Made by a program: the position numbers and the translations under genes. Below, one piece after another: positions 34,633-43,836 of a DNA stretch of 64,000 nt; within the stretch, counting starts at the first letter, position 1; each line of letters begins with the position of its first letter. The notes below the pieces were generated by a model that saw nothing but the letters and a program-made list of their open reading frames with translations, did no database searches and had not been told where the DNA came from. This DNA is from an uncultured Eubacterium sp. (GTDB taxonomy: Bacteria; Bacillota; Clostridia; Oscillospirales; Acutalibacteraceae): contig CAJOEV010000001.1 of NCBI GenBank assembly GCA_905233545.1, forward strand, positions 78,752-142,751. The letters are read 5' to 3'.

Positions 34633-35976
34633 ATGGCGTTATTAACTAAGGCGATTAAAGGAACAAAGGACGTTCTGCCAAATGAAGTTTATAAAAATCA
34701 ATACATAGAAGCAACCTGTTTAACCGCTGCTCAAAATTGCGGATTTAAGGAAATAAGAACTCCCGTTTTTGAACACACCGAGCTTTTTCAGCGCGGAGTA
34801 GGCGACACAACCGATGTTGTTCAGAAGGAAATGTATACCTTTGACGACAAGGGCGGAAGGTCTATAACTCTTCGTCCCGAGGGAACAGCGGGCGCAGCGC
34901 GTTCATTTCTTGAAAATGGGCTGAGCAATGAAACTCTTCCGCAGAAGGTTTGCTATTTAACTTCGTGCTACCGCTATGAAAAGCCCCAGGCAGGAAGACT
35001 GCGCGAATTCCATCAGTTCGGAGTTGAAAGCTTCGGCGCAAGCGAAGCAATTGCCGACGCTGAGATTATTTCTCTTGCAAAGCAGATTTTTGATGAGCTC
35101 GGAGTTAAGGAGCTTCATCTTGAAATAAATTCAATCGGATGTCCCGAATGCAGAAAGGCGTACCACAGTGCGCTCAAGGAGTACTTTTCATCAAAGCAGG
35201 ACGAGCTTTGCTCAAACTGCAGAGAAAGGCTCGACAGAAATCCGATGCGCCTTCTTGACTGCAAGGTACCATCTTGCAAGGAGATTGCAAAGGACGCTCC
35301 TGTTGTTCTTGATTATCTTTGTGATGAATGCAAGGAGCATTTTGAAAAGGTTAAAAAGTACCTTGATGCTATGAATATTGAATATCAGGTTAACCCAAAG
35401 ATTGTCCGCGGACTTGATTACTATACTAAAACCGTATTCGAGTTTGTTGCCGATTCAATCGGCGCGCAGGGAACCGTTTGCGGCGGCGGAAGATACGACG
35501 GACTCATTGAAGAACTCGGCGGCGCAAAAACACCGTCACTCGGATTTGGAATGGGACTTGAAAGACTTCAGCTTGTTATGGAAGCTCAGGGCTGTGAATT
35601 CCCCGAGCCCGAACGCCCCGATTTATTCATTGCCGCGCTTGGCGAAAAGGCTCAGCTCAAAGCGGTAGAAATTGCAAAGGATATGCGCGACGAGGGCTTT
35701 TCGGTTATCTATGATTTAAACGGAAGGTCGCTTCGTGCACAGATGAAATATGCCGATAAGCTCGGCGCAAAATTCAATATCGTTATTGGTGACAGTGAGG
35801 TTGAAGAGGGCAGGGCAAAGCTCAAGAATATGAACAGCGGTGAGAGCACCGATATTGATTTAACAACCTTTGTTTCGGGCTTTTATTCGGTAAGTATGAA
35901 CGAATCTCTCAAGGACCTTGAGATTAACGGCGAGGTTTTGGATTTTAATTCTCTTTTCGGTTTGGAGGAAAACTAA
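34633..35976 (+). CDS. hisS: Histidyl-tRNA synthetase
   Basis: The 447-residue class II synthetase has the expected AIKGTKDVLPNEVYK start, motif 2 region TSCYRYEKPQAGRLREFHQF, the histidine-specific loop IVRGLDYYTKTVFEF and motif 3 PSLGFGMGLERLQL. A small four-Cys knuckle (CPEC and CSNC, then C-x4-C pairs around residues 177-240) sits in the insertion domain, a variant found in some Clostridia. The C-terminal anticodon domain is intact. AGGAG precedes the ATG. The stop overlaps the aspS start by one base (TAATG). Confidence 0.96.
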   Translation: MALLTKAIKGTKDVLPNEVYKNQYIEATCLTAAQNCGFKEIRTPVFEHTELFQRGVGDTTDVVQKEMYTFDDKGGRSITLRPEGTAGAARSFLENGLSNETLPQKVCYLTSCYRYEKPQAGRLREFHQFGVESFGASEAIADAEIISLAKQIFDELGVKELHLEINSIGCPECRKAYHSALKEYFSSKQDELCSNCRERLDRNPMRLLDCKVPSCKEIAKDAPVVLDYLCDECKEHFEKVKKYLDAMNIEYQVNPKIVRGLDYYTKTVFEFVADSIGAQGTVCGGGRYDGLIEELGGAKTPSLGFGMGLERLQLVMEAQGCEFPEPERPDLFIAALGEKAQLKAVEIAKDMRDEGFSVIYDLNGRSLRAQMKYADKLGAKFNIVIGDSEVEEGRAKLKNMNSGESTDIDLTTFVSGFYSVSMNESLKDLEINGEVLDFNSLFGLEEN

Positions 35977-37757
35977 TGGATAGCTTAAAAGGACTTAAAA
36001 GAACTGCATACTGTGCAGAGTTTGATATGAGTAACGTCGGTCAGGAGATAACTGTTTACGGCTGGGTCCAGAGACAGCGCGACCTCGGTAACCTCATATT
36101 TGTTGACATTCGCGACAGAAGCGGAATCATTCAGCTTTCCTTCAACAGCGAAACTGACCCCGAGATTTTTGAAAAGGCTCACAGCGTACGCCCCGAATAT
36201 GTTGTTGCAGCAGTCGGAACAGTTGCCGAAAGAGAGAGCAAAAACCCCGATATCCCGACGGGCGATATCGAGGTTATGGTTAGTGATTTCAGAATTATAT
36301 CAAAGGCAGAAACACCGCCGTTTGTTATTGAAAACAGCGATACTGTAGGCGACGAAACAACCCTTAAATACAGATATCTCAATCTCAGAAACGAAAAACT
36401 TACAAACAATATTTTAATGCGCCACAAAATTGCAAAAATTGCAAGGGATTATTTCTATGATAATGATTTCATCGAGATTGAAACCCCAATGATGATTAAA
36501 TCAACTCCCGAAGGCGCAAGGGACTATGTTGTTCCATCAAGAATACATAAGGGCAAATTCTATGCGCTTCCTCAGTCACCCCAGATATATAAGCAGCTTT
36601 GTATGATTGCAGGATTTGACAGATATATCCAGCTTGCGCGCTGCTTCAGGGACGAGGATTTAAGAGCGGACCGTCAGCCCGAGTTCACTCAGATAGACCT
36701 TGAGATGAGCTTTGTTGAGCTTGATGATATTATGGATATGGCAGAGGGCTTTATCAGAAAGCTTATGAAAGAAACTCTCGGCGTTGAGCTTCCCGAAAAG
36801 TTCACAAGAATGAGCTTTGAAGAGGCAATGAACAAATACGGCTCCGATAAGCCCGACACGAGATTTGATATGCTCATTGAGGATATTTCCGATTGGGCGG
36901 ATAAAACCGATTTTGTTGTATTTAAAAATGCGATTGCCGACGGCGGAAGCGTTAAGGCGATTGTTGCAAAGAACGCCGCAGCGCACTATACAAGAAAGAA
37001 AATAGACAAATTAACCGAGCATGCAAAGGGTATCGGCGCAAAAGGACTTGCATATATCCGCTGGGCTGATGAAGCGCCCAACTGTTCGTTCAACAAATTC
37101 CTTAAAGAGGGCGAGCTCGACGCACTTATTAATGAGCTCGGCGCAGAAAAGGGCGACGTTGTTTTCATCGTATCCGACAAAACAAGAAAAGCGCTCACGA
37201 TTATGGGTGCACTTCGTCTGATAATTGCAAAAGAACTTGAAATTATTCCCGAGGGCAAGTGGAACTATCTGTGGATAACCGAAATGCCGTTCTTTGAATA
37301 TGATGAGGATGCTCAGGACTGGGTTGCAGCTCACCATCCGTTTACAATGCCGATGGAAGAAAGCATTCAGTATCTTGACACCGATAAATCAAAGGTTAAT
37401 GCTCAGGCGTTTGACCTTGTTCTCAACGGCACCGAGCTTTCGTCGGGCTCAATGAGAATTACCGATTGCGCTTTGCAGACAAAGATGTTTGAACTTCTCG
37501 GAATGGAGCAGGAGGAAATCGATGCAAAATTCGGATTCCTTGTTGATGCATATCACTATGCTTCGCCTCCTCACGGCGGAATGGGCATTGGTCTCGACAG
37601 ACTTGCAATGCTTATCTGCGGTGCTGATTCCCTCAGGGATGTTGTTGCATTCCCGAAGGTTCAGAATGCAAGCGAACTTATGAGCGGAGCACCGTCGTTT
37701 ATTGATGATGTTCAGCTTGAGGAGCTTTCACTTGATATATTAGGGGACGAAGAGTAA
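35976..37757 (+). CDS. aspS: Aspartyl-tRNA synthetase
   Basis: The 593-residue class IIb enzyme has an N-terminal OB-fold (VYGWVQRQRDLGNLIFVDIR), motif 1-2 catalytic parts (FIEIETPMMIKSTPEGARDY, QIYKQLCMIAGFDRYIQLAR, FRDEDLRADRQPEFTQIDLE), a GAD insertion domain (about 290-400) and motif 3 GGMGIGLDRLAMLICG. The length is that of bacterial-type AspRS. It is coupled to hisS upstream and to the HD-domain gene downstream, each by one-base overlap. No T-box leader is seen before hisS-aspS. Confidence 0.97.
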   Translation: MDSLKGLKRTAYCAEFDMSNVGQEITVYGWVQRQRDLGNLIFVDIRDRSGIIQLSFNSETDPEIFEKAHSVRPEYVVAAVGTVAERESKNPDIPTGDIEVMVSDFRIISKAETPPFVIENSDTVGDETTLKYRYLNLRNEKLTNNILMRHKIAKIARDYFYDNDFIEIETPMMIKSTPEGARDYVVPSRIHKGKFYALPQSPQIYKQLCMIAGFDRYIQLARCFRDEDLRADRQPEFTQIDLEMSFVELDDIMDMAEGFIRKLMKETLGVELPEKFTRMSFEEAMNKYGSDKPDTRFDMLIEDISDWADKTDFVVFKNAIADGGSVKAIVAKNAAAHYTRKKIDKLTEHAKGIGAKGLAYIRWADEAPNCSFNKFLKEGELDALINELGAEKGDVVFIVSDKTRKALTIMGALRLIIAKELEIIPEGKWNYLWITEMPFFEYDEDAQDWVAAHHPFTMPMEESIQYLDTDKSKVNAQAFDLVLNGTELSSGSMRITDCALQTKMFELLGMEQEEIDAKFGFLVDAYHYASPPHGGMGIGLDRLAMLICGADSLRDVVAFPKVQNASELMSGAPSFIDDVQLEELSLDILGDEE

Positions 37758-38350
37758 TGGAAAAAGAGCATTATAATTTTTTCGCAATGGTTAACAGAAT
37801 GAAACTGATTAACCGTTGGGCGTTAATGCAGAACACTCAAAGTGAAAATATTGCAGAACACAGTCACTCCGTGGCTGTTATTGCTCATGCACTGGCGCTT
37901 ATCGGCAACAAGGAGTTTGGCAGAAATTATAACGCCGAAAGAGTTGCCGTGCTTGCGCTCTACCACGATACAACCGAGGTTATAACAGGCGATATGCCCA
38001 CCCCCGTTAAGTACTATAACGATGAAATCAAAAATGTATATAAAGAGGTTGAAGCTGTTGCGGGTGAGCGCCTTTTGAAAATGCTTCCCGATGATTATAA
38101 ATCCGAATACACATCTCTTTTTGAAAAAAATGAAGAGGACAGAGATTTATGGAAGCTGGTTAAAGCGGCGGACAAAATCAGCGCGCTCATCAAATGCATT
38201 GAGGAATACAGAATGGGCAACAAGGAGTTTGAAATTGCTCTTAAAGCCCAGGAAAAAAAGATTGAAGAAATCAATCTTCCTGAGGTTCAGTTCTTCAATG
38301 AGCACTTCCTTCCCGCATACTATTTAACTCTTGATGAACATACAAAGTAA
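37757..38350 (+). CDS. YfbR-like HD-domain 5'-deoxynucleotidase
   Basis: The 197-residue protein has the YfbR architecture: RWALMQNTQSENIAEHSHSV with the first His, then LALYHDTTEVITGDMPTPVK (HD pair) and a conserved Asp in KLVKAADKISALIKC. E. coli YfbR dephosphorylates deoxynucleoside 5'-monophosphates, and the motifs are conserved well enough to support the same reaction here. It shares a base with the aspS stop and ends the operon at a terminator. Confidence 0.9.
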   Translation: MEKEHYNFFAMVNRMKLINRWALMQNTQSENIAEHSHSVAVIAHALALIGNKEFGRNYNAERVAVLALYHDTTEVITGDMPTPVKYYNDEIKNVYKEVEAVAGERLLKMLPDDYKSEYTSLFEKNEEDRDLWKLVKAADKISALIKCIEEYRMGNKEFEIALKAQEKKIEEINLPEVQFFNEHFLPAYYLTLDEHTK

Positions 38351-38365
38351 TAAGCAACAACAAGA

Positions 38366-38390
38366 CCCCAACCGAAACGGTTGGGGCTTC
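38366..38390 (+). terminator. Terminator of the hisS-aspS operon
   Basis: CCCCAACCG (38366-38374) and CGGTTGGGG (38378-38386) form a nine-bp stem with an AAA loop followed by CTTCGTT. It also lies between convergent genes. Confidence 0.8.
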
Positions 38391-38403
38391 GTTATATATA
38401 AAA

Positions 38404-39528
38404 CTATTTAATTATTCCGTATTTCAGTTTGACTCGAAGTATTCTGCGAACGCTGCTGTCAATGCGGGATTCTTTGATTTCTCCGTCCATAACGGCTTTT
38501 CTTATAGCAATTCTGCTTGTTATTCCGTATGGGGTGCAAAGCATATCATTACCTGCCTTAACAGCTTTAACGGCGATTTCTTCTTTGCTGCCGTATTTAT
38601 TCTTTACTCCGCTCATACCTAAACTGTCGGTTACAATTATTCCGTCAAAGCCCATTTCTTCACGCAGATATTTATGCACCTTGTAGGACATTGAAGCGGT
38701 GTTTTTACTGTCGAAGCATTTAACAATATTATGATTAACCATAATCATTGGAACGCCCGCTTTTATGCCCGCCTCAAAAGGCTTTAAATCTTTTGATTCA
38801 AAATCTTCTTTACTGTGCTTATCAACAATAACATCCTTGTGGGTATCGCCGTTGTTTCCGTATCCGGGAAAATGCTTTAAAGTTGAAACGCAGTTTCTTT
38901 TATTCATTTCGGTAACGGAAAGCCTAATGAATTTTGATGTACTGCTTGCACTCGTTGAAAATGCACGGCTGTAGATATAATCCTTTTTACTGTATGCAAC
39001 ATCGGCAACGGGAGCAAGATTTGTGTTGATTTCAAGGTTTTTAAGGAAATTGGATTTCCATCTTGCGTCGTCCTGAATGCCCTGCCAGTCGCCTGCTTTG
39101 TATACCTCGCGGGGAGATTTATATGGCGTTTTGCGGAATTGCTTGAATTTTGAAACACGTACAACTGTTCCGCCCTCTTCATCAACGGCAATAAACATAT
39201 TGGCTTTTGAAACCTTCTGTATGCCCTTGATTTTCTTCCGAATTTTGGTTGGTGTGCTTTTTTCAAATGAGTCCGCAAAAAGAATATATCCTCCAAACTG
39301 CCATTTTTCCTGAGTTGCCTGCGGTTTTTGCTTTGGAATGGATACAAGAAGCATTTGCGCAATCTTTTCGCTGAGCGTCATTGATTTCAGTATTTCTTCA
39401 ACCCTGCTTTCAATTTCCTTGTCTTTTCCTTCAATTGCATATGCCTGCGAAGTAACCGAAAGACTTACGCTGAGCGAGATAATTACTGCCAGAACAATAC
39501 TGAATGTGCGAAGTAATCTTTTTTTCAT
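38404..39528 (-). CDS. Secreted GH3 beta-N-acetylhexosaminidase-like protein (NagZ family)
   Basis: The 374-residue protein has a signal peptide (LLRTFSIVLAVIISLSVSLS, cleavage near residue 31) followed by a GH3 N-terminal barrel. The NagZ-class motifs are STLKHFPGYGNNGDTHKDV, which holds the catalytic His in the KHFPG...TH loop, and GFDGIIVTDSLGMSG with the nucleophile Asp. It should cleave terminal GlcNAc from muropeptides or host glycans outside the cell; the sequence does not separate these. It is shorter than Gram-positive NagZ with a C-terminal domain. It is transcribed leftward and converges with the hisS operon. Confidence 0.88.
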   Translation of the reverse strand: MKKRLLRTFSIVLAVIISLSVSLSVTSQAYAIEGKDKEIESRVEEILKSMTLSEKIAQMLLVSIPKQKPQATQEKWQFGGYILFADSFEKSTPTKIRKKIKGIQKVSKANMFIAVDEEGGTVVRVSKFKQFRKTPYKSPREVYKAGDWQGIQDDARWKSNFLKNLEINTNLAPVADVAYSKKDYIYSRAFSTSASSTSKFIRLSVTEMNKRNCVSTLKHFPGYGNNGDTHKDVIVDKHSKEDFESKDLKPFEAGIKAGVPMIMVNHNIVKCFDSKNTASMSYKVHKYLREEMGFDGIIVTDSLGMSGVKNKYGSKEEIAVKAVKAGNDMLCTPYGITSRIAIRKAVMDGEIKESRIDSSVRRILRVKLKYGIIK

Positions 39529-39548
39529 AAGTGTTTTCCTTATAAATC

Positions 39549-39593
39549 AAAATTCGGCAGAAATTCAATATCTGTAAACATCTGCCGAATTTT
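39549..39593 (-). terminator. Hairpin between the lone GMP synthase subunit and GH3 genes
   Basis: AAAATTCGGCAG (39549-39560) pairs perfectly with CTGCCGAATTTT (39582-39593) around a 21-base loop, with T runs on both strands. It probably ends the upstream leftward transcript 20 bp before the GH3 ATG. Confidence 0.75.
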
Positions 39594-39599
39594 TGCTGT

Positions 39600-39727
39600 T
39601 TTTGGTTTTGAAACTAATAGTTAACAGTTATAAACTAATAACTAATTTCGCGTAGCGTTTTTCACTCGCGACGAAACAGTCCACCGGACTGTTTCTCACC
39701 AAATCAAAGATTTGGAGCTCGTCTCTC
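39600..39727. repeat. Mosaic of short palindromes downstream of the lone GMP synthase subunit
   Basis: The stretch contains AAACAGTCC/GGACTGTTT around 39675-39694, CCAAATC/GATTTGG around 39700-39715, a TTTTCACTCGCGACGAAAC unit, and repeated TAACAGTT/AACTAATA-like strings at 39615-39650. No ORF is seen. The GTGAGAAA-type joints resemble those of the repeats at 15377 and 29377. Confidence 0.6.
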
Positions 39728-39750
39728 GAAAACCGGACAAGACGGTTTTC
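39728..39750 (-). repeat. Hairpin directly after the lone GMP synthase subunit stop
   Basis: GAAAACCG (39728-39735) and CGGTTTTC (39743-39750) form an eight-bp stem that starts on the base after the stop codon. A closely similar hairpin occupies the same position after the full-length guaA at 47778-47799. Confidence 0.7.
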
Positions 39751-40734
39751 TCACTCCCACTCAATTGTAGCCGGAGCTTTGGGTGTGAGGTCGAAGAGAA
39801 CGCGGTTAACGTTCTCAACCTCGCTTGTGATTCTGTTTGTGATATGCTCAAGCAGAACGAACGGAACGTTTTCAACCGTTGCGCTCATGGCGTCCTTTGT
39901 GTTGATTGCTCTTATTATAACGGGATATTTGAAGGTGCGTTTGCCGTTTTCATCAATTCCAACTGATTTAAAATCGGGAACTGCGGTGAAATATTGCCAA
40001 ACCTTTCCTTCGAGTCCGTTTTTAGCAAATTCTTCTCTTAGAATTGCATCGCTTTCTCTTACTGCCTCAAGTCTGTCCCTTGTTATTGCGCCGAGGCATC
40101 TTACGCCGAGACCGGGTCCCGGGAAGGGCTGACGGTATACCATATTATCGGGAAGTCCGAGCGCTTTGCCGACAACTCTGACTTCATCTTTAAAGAGGAG
40201 CTTAACAGGTTCAACAAGTTCAAACTGAAGGTCCTCGGGAAGTCCGCCAACATTGTGGTGAGCTTTAACGCCGTCGCTTTCAAGAATATCGGGATAAATA
40301 GTTCCCTGAGCGAGAAATTCGATTCCGTCGAGCTTTCTTGCTTCTTCTTCAAAAACTCTGATAAATTCAGCGCCGATAATCTTTCTCTTTTTCTCGGGCT
40401 CTGCAACGCCTGCAAGTTTGTCAAGAAAACGGTCTACAGCGTCAACGTAAATAAGGTTTGCATCCATCTGATTTCTGAAAACCTCAACAACCTGCTCGGG
40501 CTCGCCCTTTCTGAGTAAGCCGTGGTTTACATGAACGCAAACAAGCTGTTTGCCGATTGCTTTGATAAGAAGCGCAGCAACAACCGATGAGTCAACACCG
40601 CCTGATAAAGCAAGAAGAACTTTCTTGTCGCCAACCTGCTCTTTAATCTCTTTGATTTGCTCGTCGATAAATGCGTTTGCAAGCTCGGGAGTTGTTATTC
40701 TTTCCATTGTTTCGGGTCTTACATTACTGTTCAT
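39751..40734 (-). CDS. GMP synthase ATP-pyrophosphatase subunit without amidotransferase domain
   Basis: The 327-residue protein has the PP-loop [20 protein letters not shown], the KRKIIGAEF and [15 protein letters not shown] substrate segments, [15 protein letters not shown], and the C-terminal dimerisation domain ending [14 protein letters not shown]. The glutaminase (GATase) domain is absent: the protein starts about 20 residues before the PP-loop domain, and the upstream DNA is an intact promoter, not a GATase remnant. It resembles archaeal GuaAb and would need free ammonia or a separate glutaminase to turn XMP into GMP. A complete fused GuaA is encoded at 46251. Confidence 0.9.
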   Translation of the reverse strand: MNSNVRPETMERITTPELANAFIDEQIKEIKEQVGDKKVLLALSGGVDSSVVAALLIKAIGKQLVCVHVNHGLLRKGEPEQVVEVFRNQMDANLIYVDAVDRFLDKLAGVAEPEKKRKIIGAEFIRVFEEEARKLDGIEFLAQGTIYPDILESDGVKAHHNVGGLPEDLQFELVEPVKLLFKDEVRVVGKALGLPDNMVYRQPFPGPGLGVRCLGAITRDRLEAVRESDAILREEFAKNGLEGKVWQYFTAVPDFKSVGIDENGKRTFKYPVIIRAINTKDAMSATVENVPFVLLEHITNRITSEVENVNRVLFDLTPKAPATIEWE

Positions 40735-40764
40735 TGTTGTCCCTCCATAAATAATATTTGATTA

Positions 40765-40793
40765 ATTATACCAAAACCTAAGTGCTCGGTCAA
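40765..40793 (-). promoter_or_regulatory. Sigma-A promoter of the lone GMP synthase subunit gene
   Basis: On the minus strand TTGACC (40793-40788) and TATAAT (40770-40765) are 17 bp apart, and GGAGGG precedes the ATG. The gene therefore has its own strong promoter. Confidence 0.78.
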
Positions 40794-41468
40794 CTATACT
40801 AAATAGTTTTTTAAATGTTCTTTTGATTCATATGTTTTTGATACTTCACTGAGCATACTCTCATAAAAATCCTGCGCGGATTTTCTTCGGCTTTCGGCGA
40901 TTTCTCTGCCCTTTTCGGTCTTAAGCTTTGAATAGATTTTTTCAAGCTTGAATTTGTATTCCTGAAAGAATGAAACGCCCTTGTCGTCTTCACCGTTGAG
41001 AACATTTCTGTTTTCATCAAGATTATAAAGGGGCTCGCCGAGAAAAGCATTATAGTAGAGAGTTCTTGCAATTCCCATTGTTCCTGCAACATCAATTTTA
41101 TCCGAATCAAAAAGTATTTTCGCCTCAATTGTTTTAGGCGGATTGTCTCCTCTGAAACGGTGGGCGCTTATGCATTCCGAAACAGCAGCGGCAAAGTTTT
41201 CTTCAAAACCATTTTCAATCATAAAATCATATGCCTTTATAGCGCCAACCTCCGCGTGGCAGAGCTTTGGATTTTCAAACTGCTCTTTTCTTCCGATATC
41301 GTGGAGCAGGCATGCTGCAATAAGAATATCAAAATCAACATTTGTTTCGCTCTGAGCGATTTCAAGCGCTGTATAAAGCACTCTGTAGATATGCTCTTTA
41401 TCATGGGCGTTGTTATCCATGCACGAAAGCATATAGTTTTCAAGAAGTTCAAAAGTTTCTTTTTTCAT
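40794..41468 (-). CDS. HD-domain phosphohydrolase
   Basis: The 224-residue protein has the HD metal-binding pattern: HDKEHIYRVLYTALEIA, AACLLHDIGRKEQFENP (HD pair), CHAEVGAIKAYDFM, ISAHRFRG and a conserved Asp in KILFDSDKIDVAGTMGIAR. This is the uncharacterised COG1418-like group; nucleotide or phosphoester hydrolysis is likely but the substrate is unknown. It is the last gene of pfp-corA-HD, one base after corA. Confidence 0.85.
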   Translation of the reverse strand: MKKETFELLENYMLSCMDNNAHDKEHIYRVLYTALEIAQSETNVDFDILIAACLLHDIGRKEQFENPKLCHAEVGAIKAYDFMIENGFEENFAAAVSECISAHRFRGDNPPKTIEAKILFDSDKIDVAGTMGIARTLYYNAFLGEPLYNLDENRNVLNGEDDKGVSFFQEYKFKLEKIYSKLKTEKGREIAESRRKSAQDFYESMLSEVSKTYESKEHLKNYLV

Positions 41469-41469
41469 T

Positions 41470-42402
41470 TTAAAACCACTTTTTTCTTTTTCCGATAAGC
41501 ATTAAAACCGAAACAACTAAAACCGAAAGCGCAATGACAAAAACGTATCCGTATTTCCACGCAAATTCGGGCATTGCCTTGAAATTCATTCCGTACCAGC
41601 CGACAATAAGGGTAAGCGGGAAGAAAATGCTTGTTATAACCGTGAAGCGCTTCATAACGTTGTTGAGCTTGATATCAAGTGAGGCGGAATATGCGTCCTG
41701 AAGGTGATTTACCGACCTGCTGAGCGAATCCGTATCCTCTCGTAAACGTGAGATTTTATTCGAAACGTTCATAATATAGATGAGCTTGTCATCGTCAAAA
41801 AGCTCGTTTTCGTTTTCTTCAATAGCGTCGGTTATATCAAGAAGCTGTTCATAGTAATTGTGCATTGTCAAAAGCTCTTTTTTCAGCTGAAGCAGCTCAA
41901 GAGAAAAATCGTCTTTAACACTGTCCTTTATAACCGATTCTTCAAGCAGGGTTATTTCGTTGCCCTTGTCCTCGATATATTTGAAATCGTTTGAAATCAA
42001 AGCATCGATAAACGCAAAAATCAGCTTTTCAATTGTAAGTCCTGCAGCAGGATATCTGCCAAGCGCTGAAAGAAATTTATTATTCGTTGATGAATCGTAG
42101 TCTTCAACGTCAACAACGATAATAAGGTTTTTCTTGATATAAAGCGCAACGCAGTCAAATTTTTCCCCGTCATCGGGATTTGCAATTCTCAGCTCCGTGA
42201 AAAGATAGCTGTCGTGAATTTCAACGTCGCTTCGAAAATACTTGTTTGCCCTCTGGCATGAATCAATTGTTGTTTTTGAAAAGCCGAAGCCTTCTCCGAT
42301 TTTTAAAAGCTCCTGTGCGCTGATAAAGCCTGCGGTTATGCAGTTTTCATCAATACTTTCAATGTCAATCTCAGTAATTTCTTTATCTATTTTGTAGAAC
42401 AT
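41470..42402 (-). CDS. CorA-like divalent metal transporter
   Basis: The 310-residue protein has a large cytoplasmic N-terminal domain with a long coiled stalk, then two C-terminal membrane segments. The signature GWYGMNFKAMPEFAWKYG (GMN) sits at the mouth between them and a KKRKWF-like basic tail follows. CorA channels import Mg2+ or other divalent ions as pentamers. The gene shares a base with the phosphofructokinase stop, so metal import is co-expressed with a glycolytic enzyme. Confidence 0.92.
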   Translation of the reverse strand: MFYKIDKEITEIDIESIDENCITAGFISAQELLKIGEGFGFSKTTIDSCQRANKYFRSDVEIHDSYLFTELRIANPDDGEKFDCVALYIKKNLIIVVDVEDYDSSTNNKFLSALGRYPAAGLTIEKLIFAFIDALISNDFKYIEDKGNEITLLEESVIKDSVKDDFSLELLQLKKELLTMHNYYEQLLDITDAIEENENELFDDDKLIYIMNVSNKISRLREDTDSLSRSVNHLQDAYSASLDIKLNNVMKRFTVITSIFFPLTLIVGWYGMNFKAMPEFAWKYGYVFVIALSVLVVSVLMLIGKRKKWF

Positions 42403-43661
42403 TAATATCCTTCTTTGTTTTTGTATTTCTGAGCTCTTACATCAAGATGGCGTATGTCAACATAATCGGGGAGTCCGTTTCGAAACGGTGTCTGCGCAAC
42501 GCCTCTTATAAGCGGTCTGAGATAGGCAATCATTTTATCCGTTACATCGTTGCCCTCTTCATTGATATAGTCCCTGGGAACCTTGTTTTCCTTGTTGGCA
42601 ATAACCTTGACATCCTCTATTCCGTACTGAACGCTGTAGGGCTTGTTGGAAACTCTTTTAAGAGTTGCAAAAACGCCCGTTTGTCCTTCTTCAGCAGCGC
42701 GTGCGGCAACAGTTCCGAGATTGAATGCCTCGTTAACATCGGTCTGGGAAATAATATGTCCTGCACTTCTCTGAAGAACGCTCGGCTCAAGGGCACGGAC
42801 TTTACATCCTATTTGCTCTTCAACAACGGTTTTAAGATATGCAGCGGCTCCGCTGAGTCTTGCATGACCGAACTGGTCGGCGGTTGTTGCTGAGTTTGCG
42901 GAGATATATTCGCCGTTTTTATCCCTTATGCCTTCGCTGACAACAACGATAACCGAGTTGTATTCCTCGAGCTTTTTCTTAACGTCGCTGACAAACTGCT
43001 CAACGGAAAACGGAACCTCAGGAAGATAGATAAGGTGGGGCGCAGGCATATATTCAGCTCTTGCAAGAACTGAAGAAGCAGTAAGCCAACCCGCATTTCT
43101 TCCCATTGCCTCGATAATATGAACGCTCTTTATTGAATAAATACTCGTGTCGTATGCAACCTCGCGCACACAGGCTGCGATATATTTTGCAGCTGAGCCA
43201 AAGCCGGGGGAATGGTCAATTCCGACCAAATCATTGTCTATTGTTTTCGGGATGCCGACAATTTTTATATCGATGTCATTTTCCATTGTATATCGCGAAA
43301 GCTTGAGGACGGTATCCATTGAATCGTTTCCGCCGATATAAATGAAATATCCGATATCGTATTTGTTAAGAATTTCAAAAAGTTTGTCGTATTCCTCTTT
43401 TGTGTGACTGAGCTTGTATCTGCAAGAGCCGAGGAACATTGCGGGTGAATGCTTAAGACGGTGAATTTCCTGGGGCATTTCCGTAAACATATCCGAAAGG
43501 CAGATTATGTTTTCTTCAAAAAGCCCTTCAACGCCGTTTATCATTCCGTAAACCTTATCGATTTTATCGCTGTGAATTGCGTATTCAATTGCACCTGCAA
43601 GGCTTGAATTAATAACTGAGGTCGGACCGCCCGACTGGCCGATAATCATATTATTTTTCAT
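42402..43661 (-). CDS. 6-phosphofructokinase, PPi-dependent type by signature
   Basis: The 419-residue enzyme phosphorylates fructose 6-phosphate. Two positions that separate phosphoryl donors favour pyrophosphate: GGNDS at residues 110-114, where ATP enzymes have GGDGS, and Lys in PKTIDND at 138-144, where ATP enzymes have PGTIDND. The sugar-binding IEAMGRNAGWLTA follows. Its length exceeds the 320 residues of the ATP-type enzymes. It is the first gene of a leftward operon with corA and an HD protein. The start is uncertain, since no strong ribosome binding site precedes ATG 43661. Confidence 0.88.
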   Translation of the reverse strand: MKNNMIIGQSGGPTSVINSSLAGAIEYAIHSDKIDKVYGMINGVEGLFEENIICLSDMFTEMPQEIHRLKHSPAMFLGSCRYKLSHTKEEYDKLFEILNKYDIGYFIYIGGNDSMDTVLKLSRYTMENDIDIKIVGIPKTIDNDLVGIDHSPGFGSAAKYIAACVREVAYDTSIYSIKSVHIIEAMGRNAGWLTASSVLARAEYMPAPHLIYLPEVPFSVEQFVSDVKKKLEEYNSVIVVVSEGIRDKNGEYISANSATTADQFGHARLSGAAAYLKTVVEEQIGCKVRALEPSVLQRSAGHIISQTDVNEAFNLGTVAARAAEEGQTGVFATLKRVSNKPYSVQYGIEDVKVIANKENKVPRDYINEEGNDVTDKMIAYLRPLIRGVAQTPFRNGLPDYVDIRHLDVRAQKYKNKEGY

Positions 43662-43804
43662 AATAATTCACATAGCCTTTCTGCCCGAAAATAATTCTTT
43701 ATATTTCACATCAATAACAATCCTTGCAGGGCAGACAAGGCGTTAATGTGAATTCAGCCATCGCTCGTTGTCGCATCGCGGCAAACTGAGCGGGCAATAC
43801 AATC
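43662..43804. other. Non-coding gap between phosphofructokinase and PI-PLC-like genes
   Basis: No ORF or clear promoter is seen. The middle holds a GCTC/GAGC-bounded imperfect palindrome (about 43752-43795) of the same style as other short intergenic repeats. Confidence 0.4.
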
Positions 43805-43836
43805 AGTAATTAGTGTGAATTTTCACACTTATTACT
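43805..43836 (-). terminator. Long hairpin spanning the stop codon of the PI-PLC-like gene
   Basis: AGTAAT and AGTGTGAA (43805-43819) pair with TTCACACT and ATTACT (43822-43836), with one slight mismatch between the two stem blocks and a two-base turn. The stop codon lies inside the hairpin. No strong T run follows, so it may serve RNA stability as much as termination. Confidence 0.6.

Noticed and set aside
39751..40734. guaA pseudogene truncated at the 5' end
   Set aside because: It has its own TTGACC-17-TATAAT promoter, a GGAGGG ribosome binding site and an intact domain start; no GATase remnant is found upstream.
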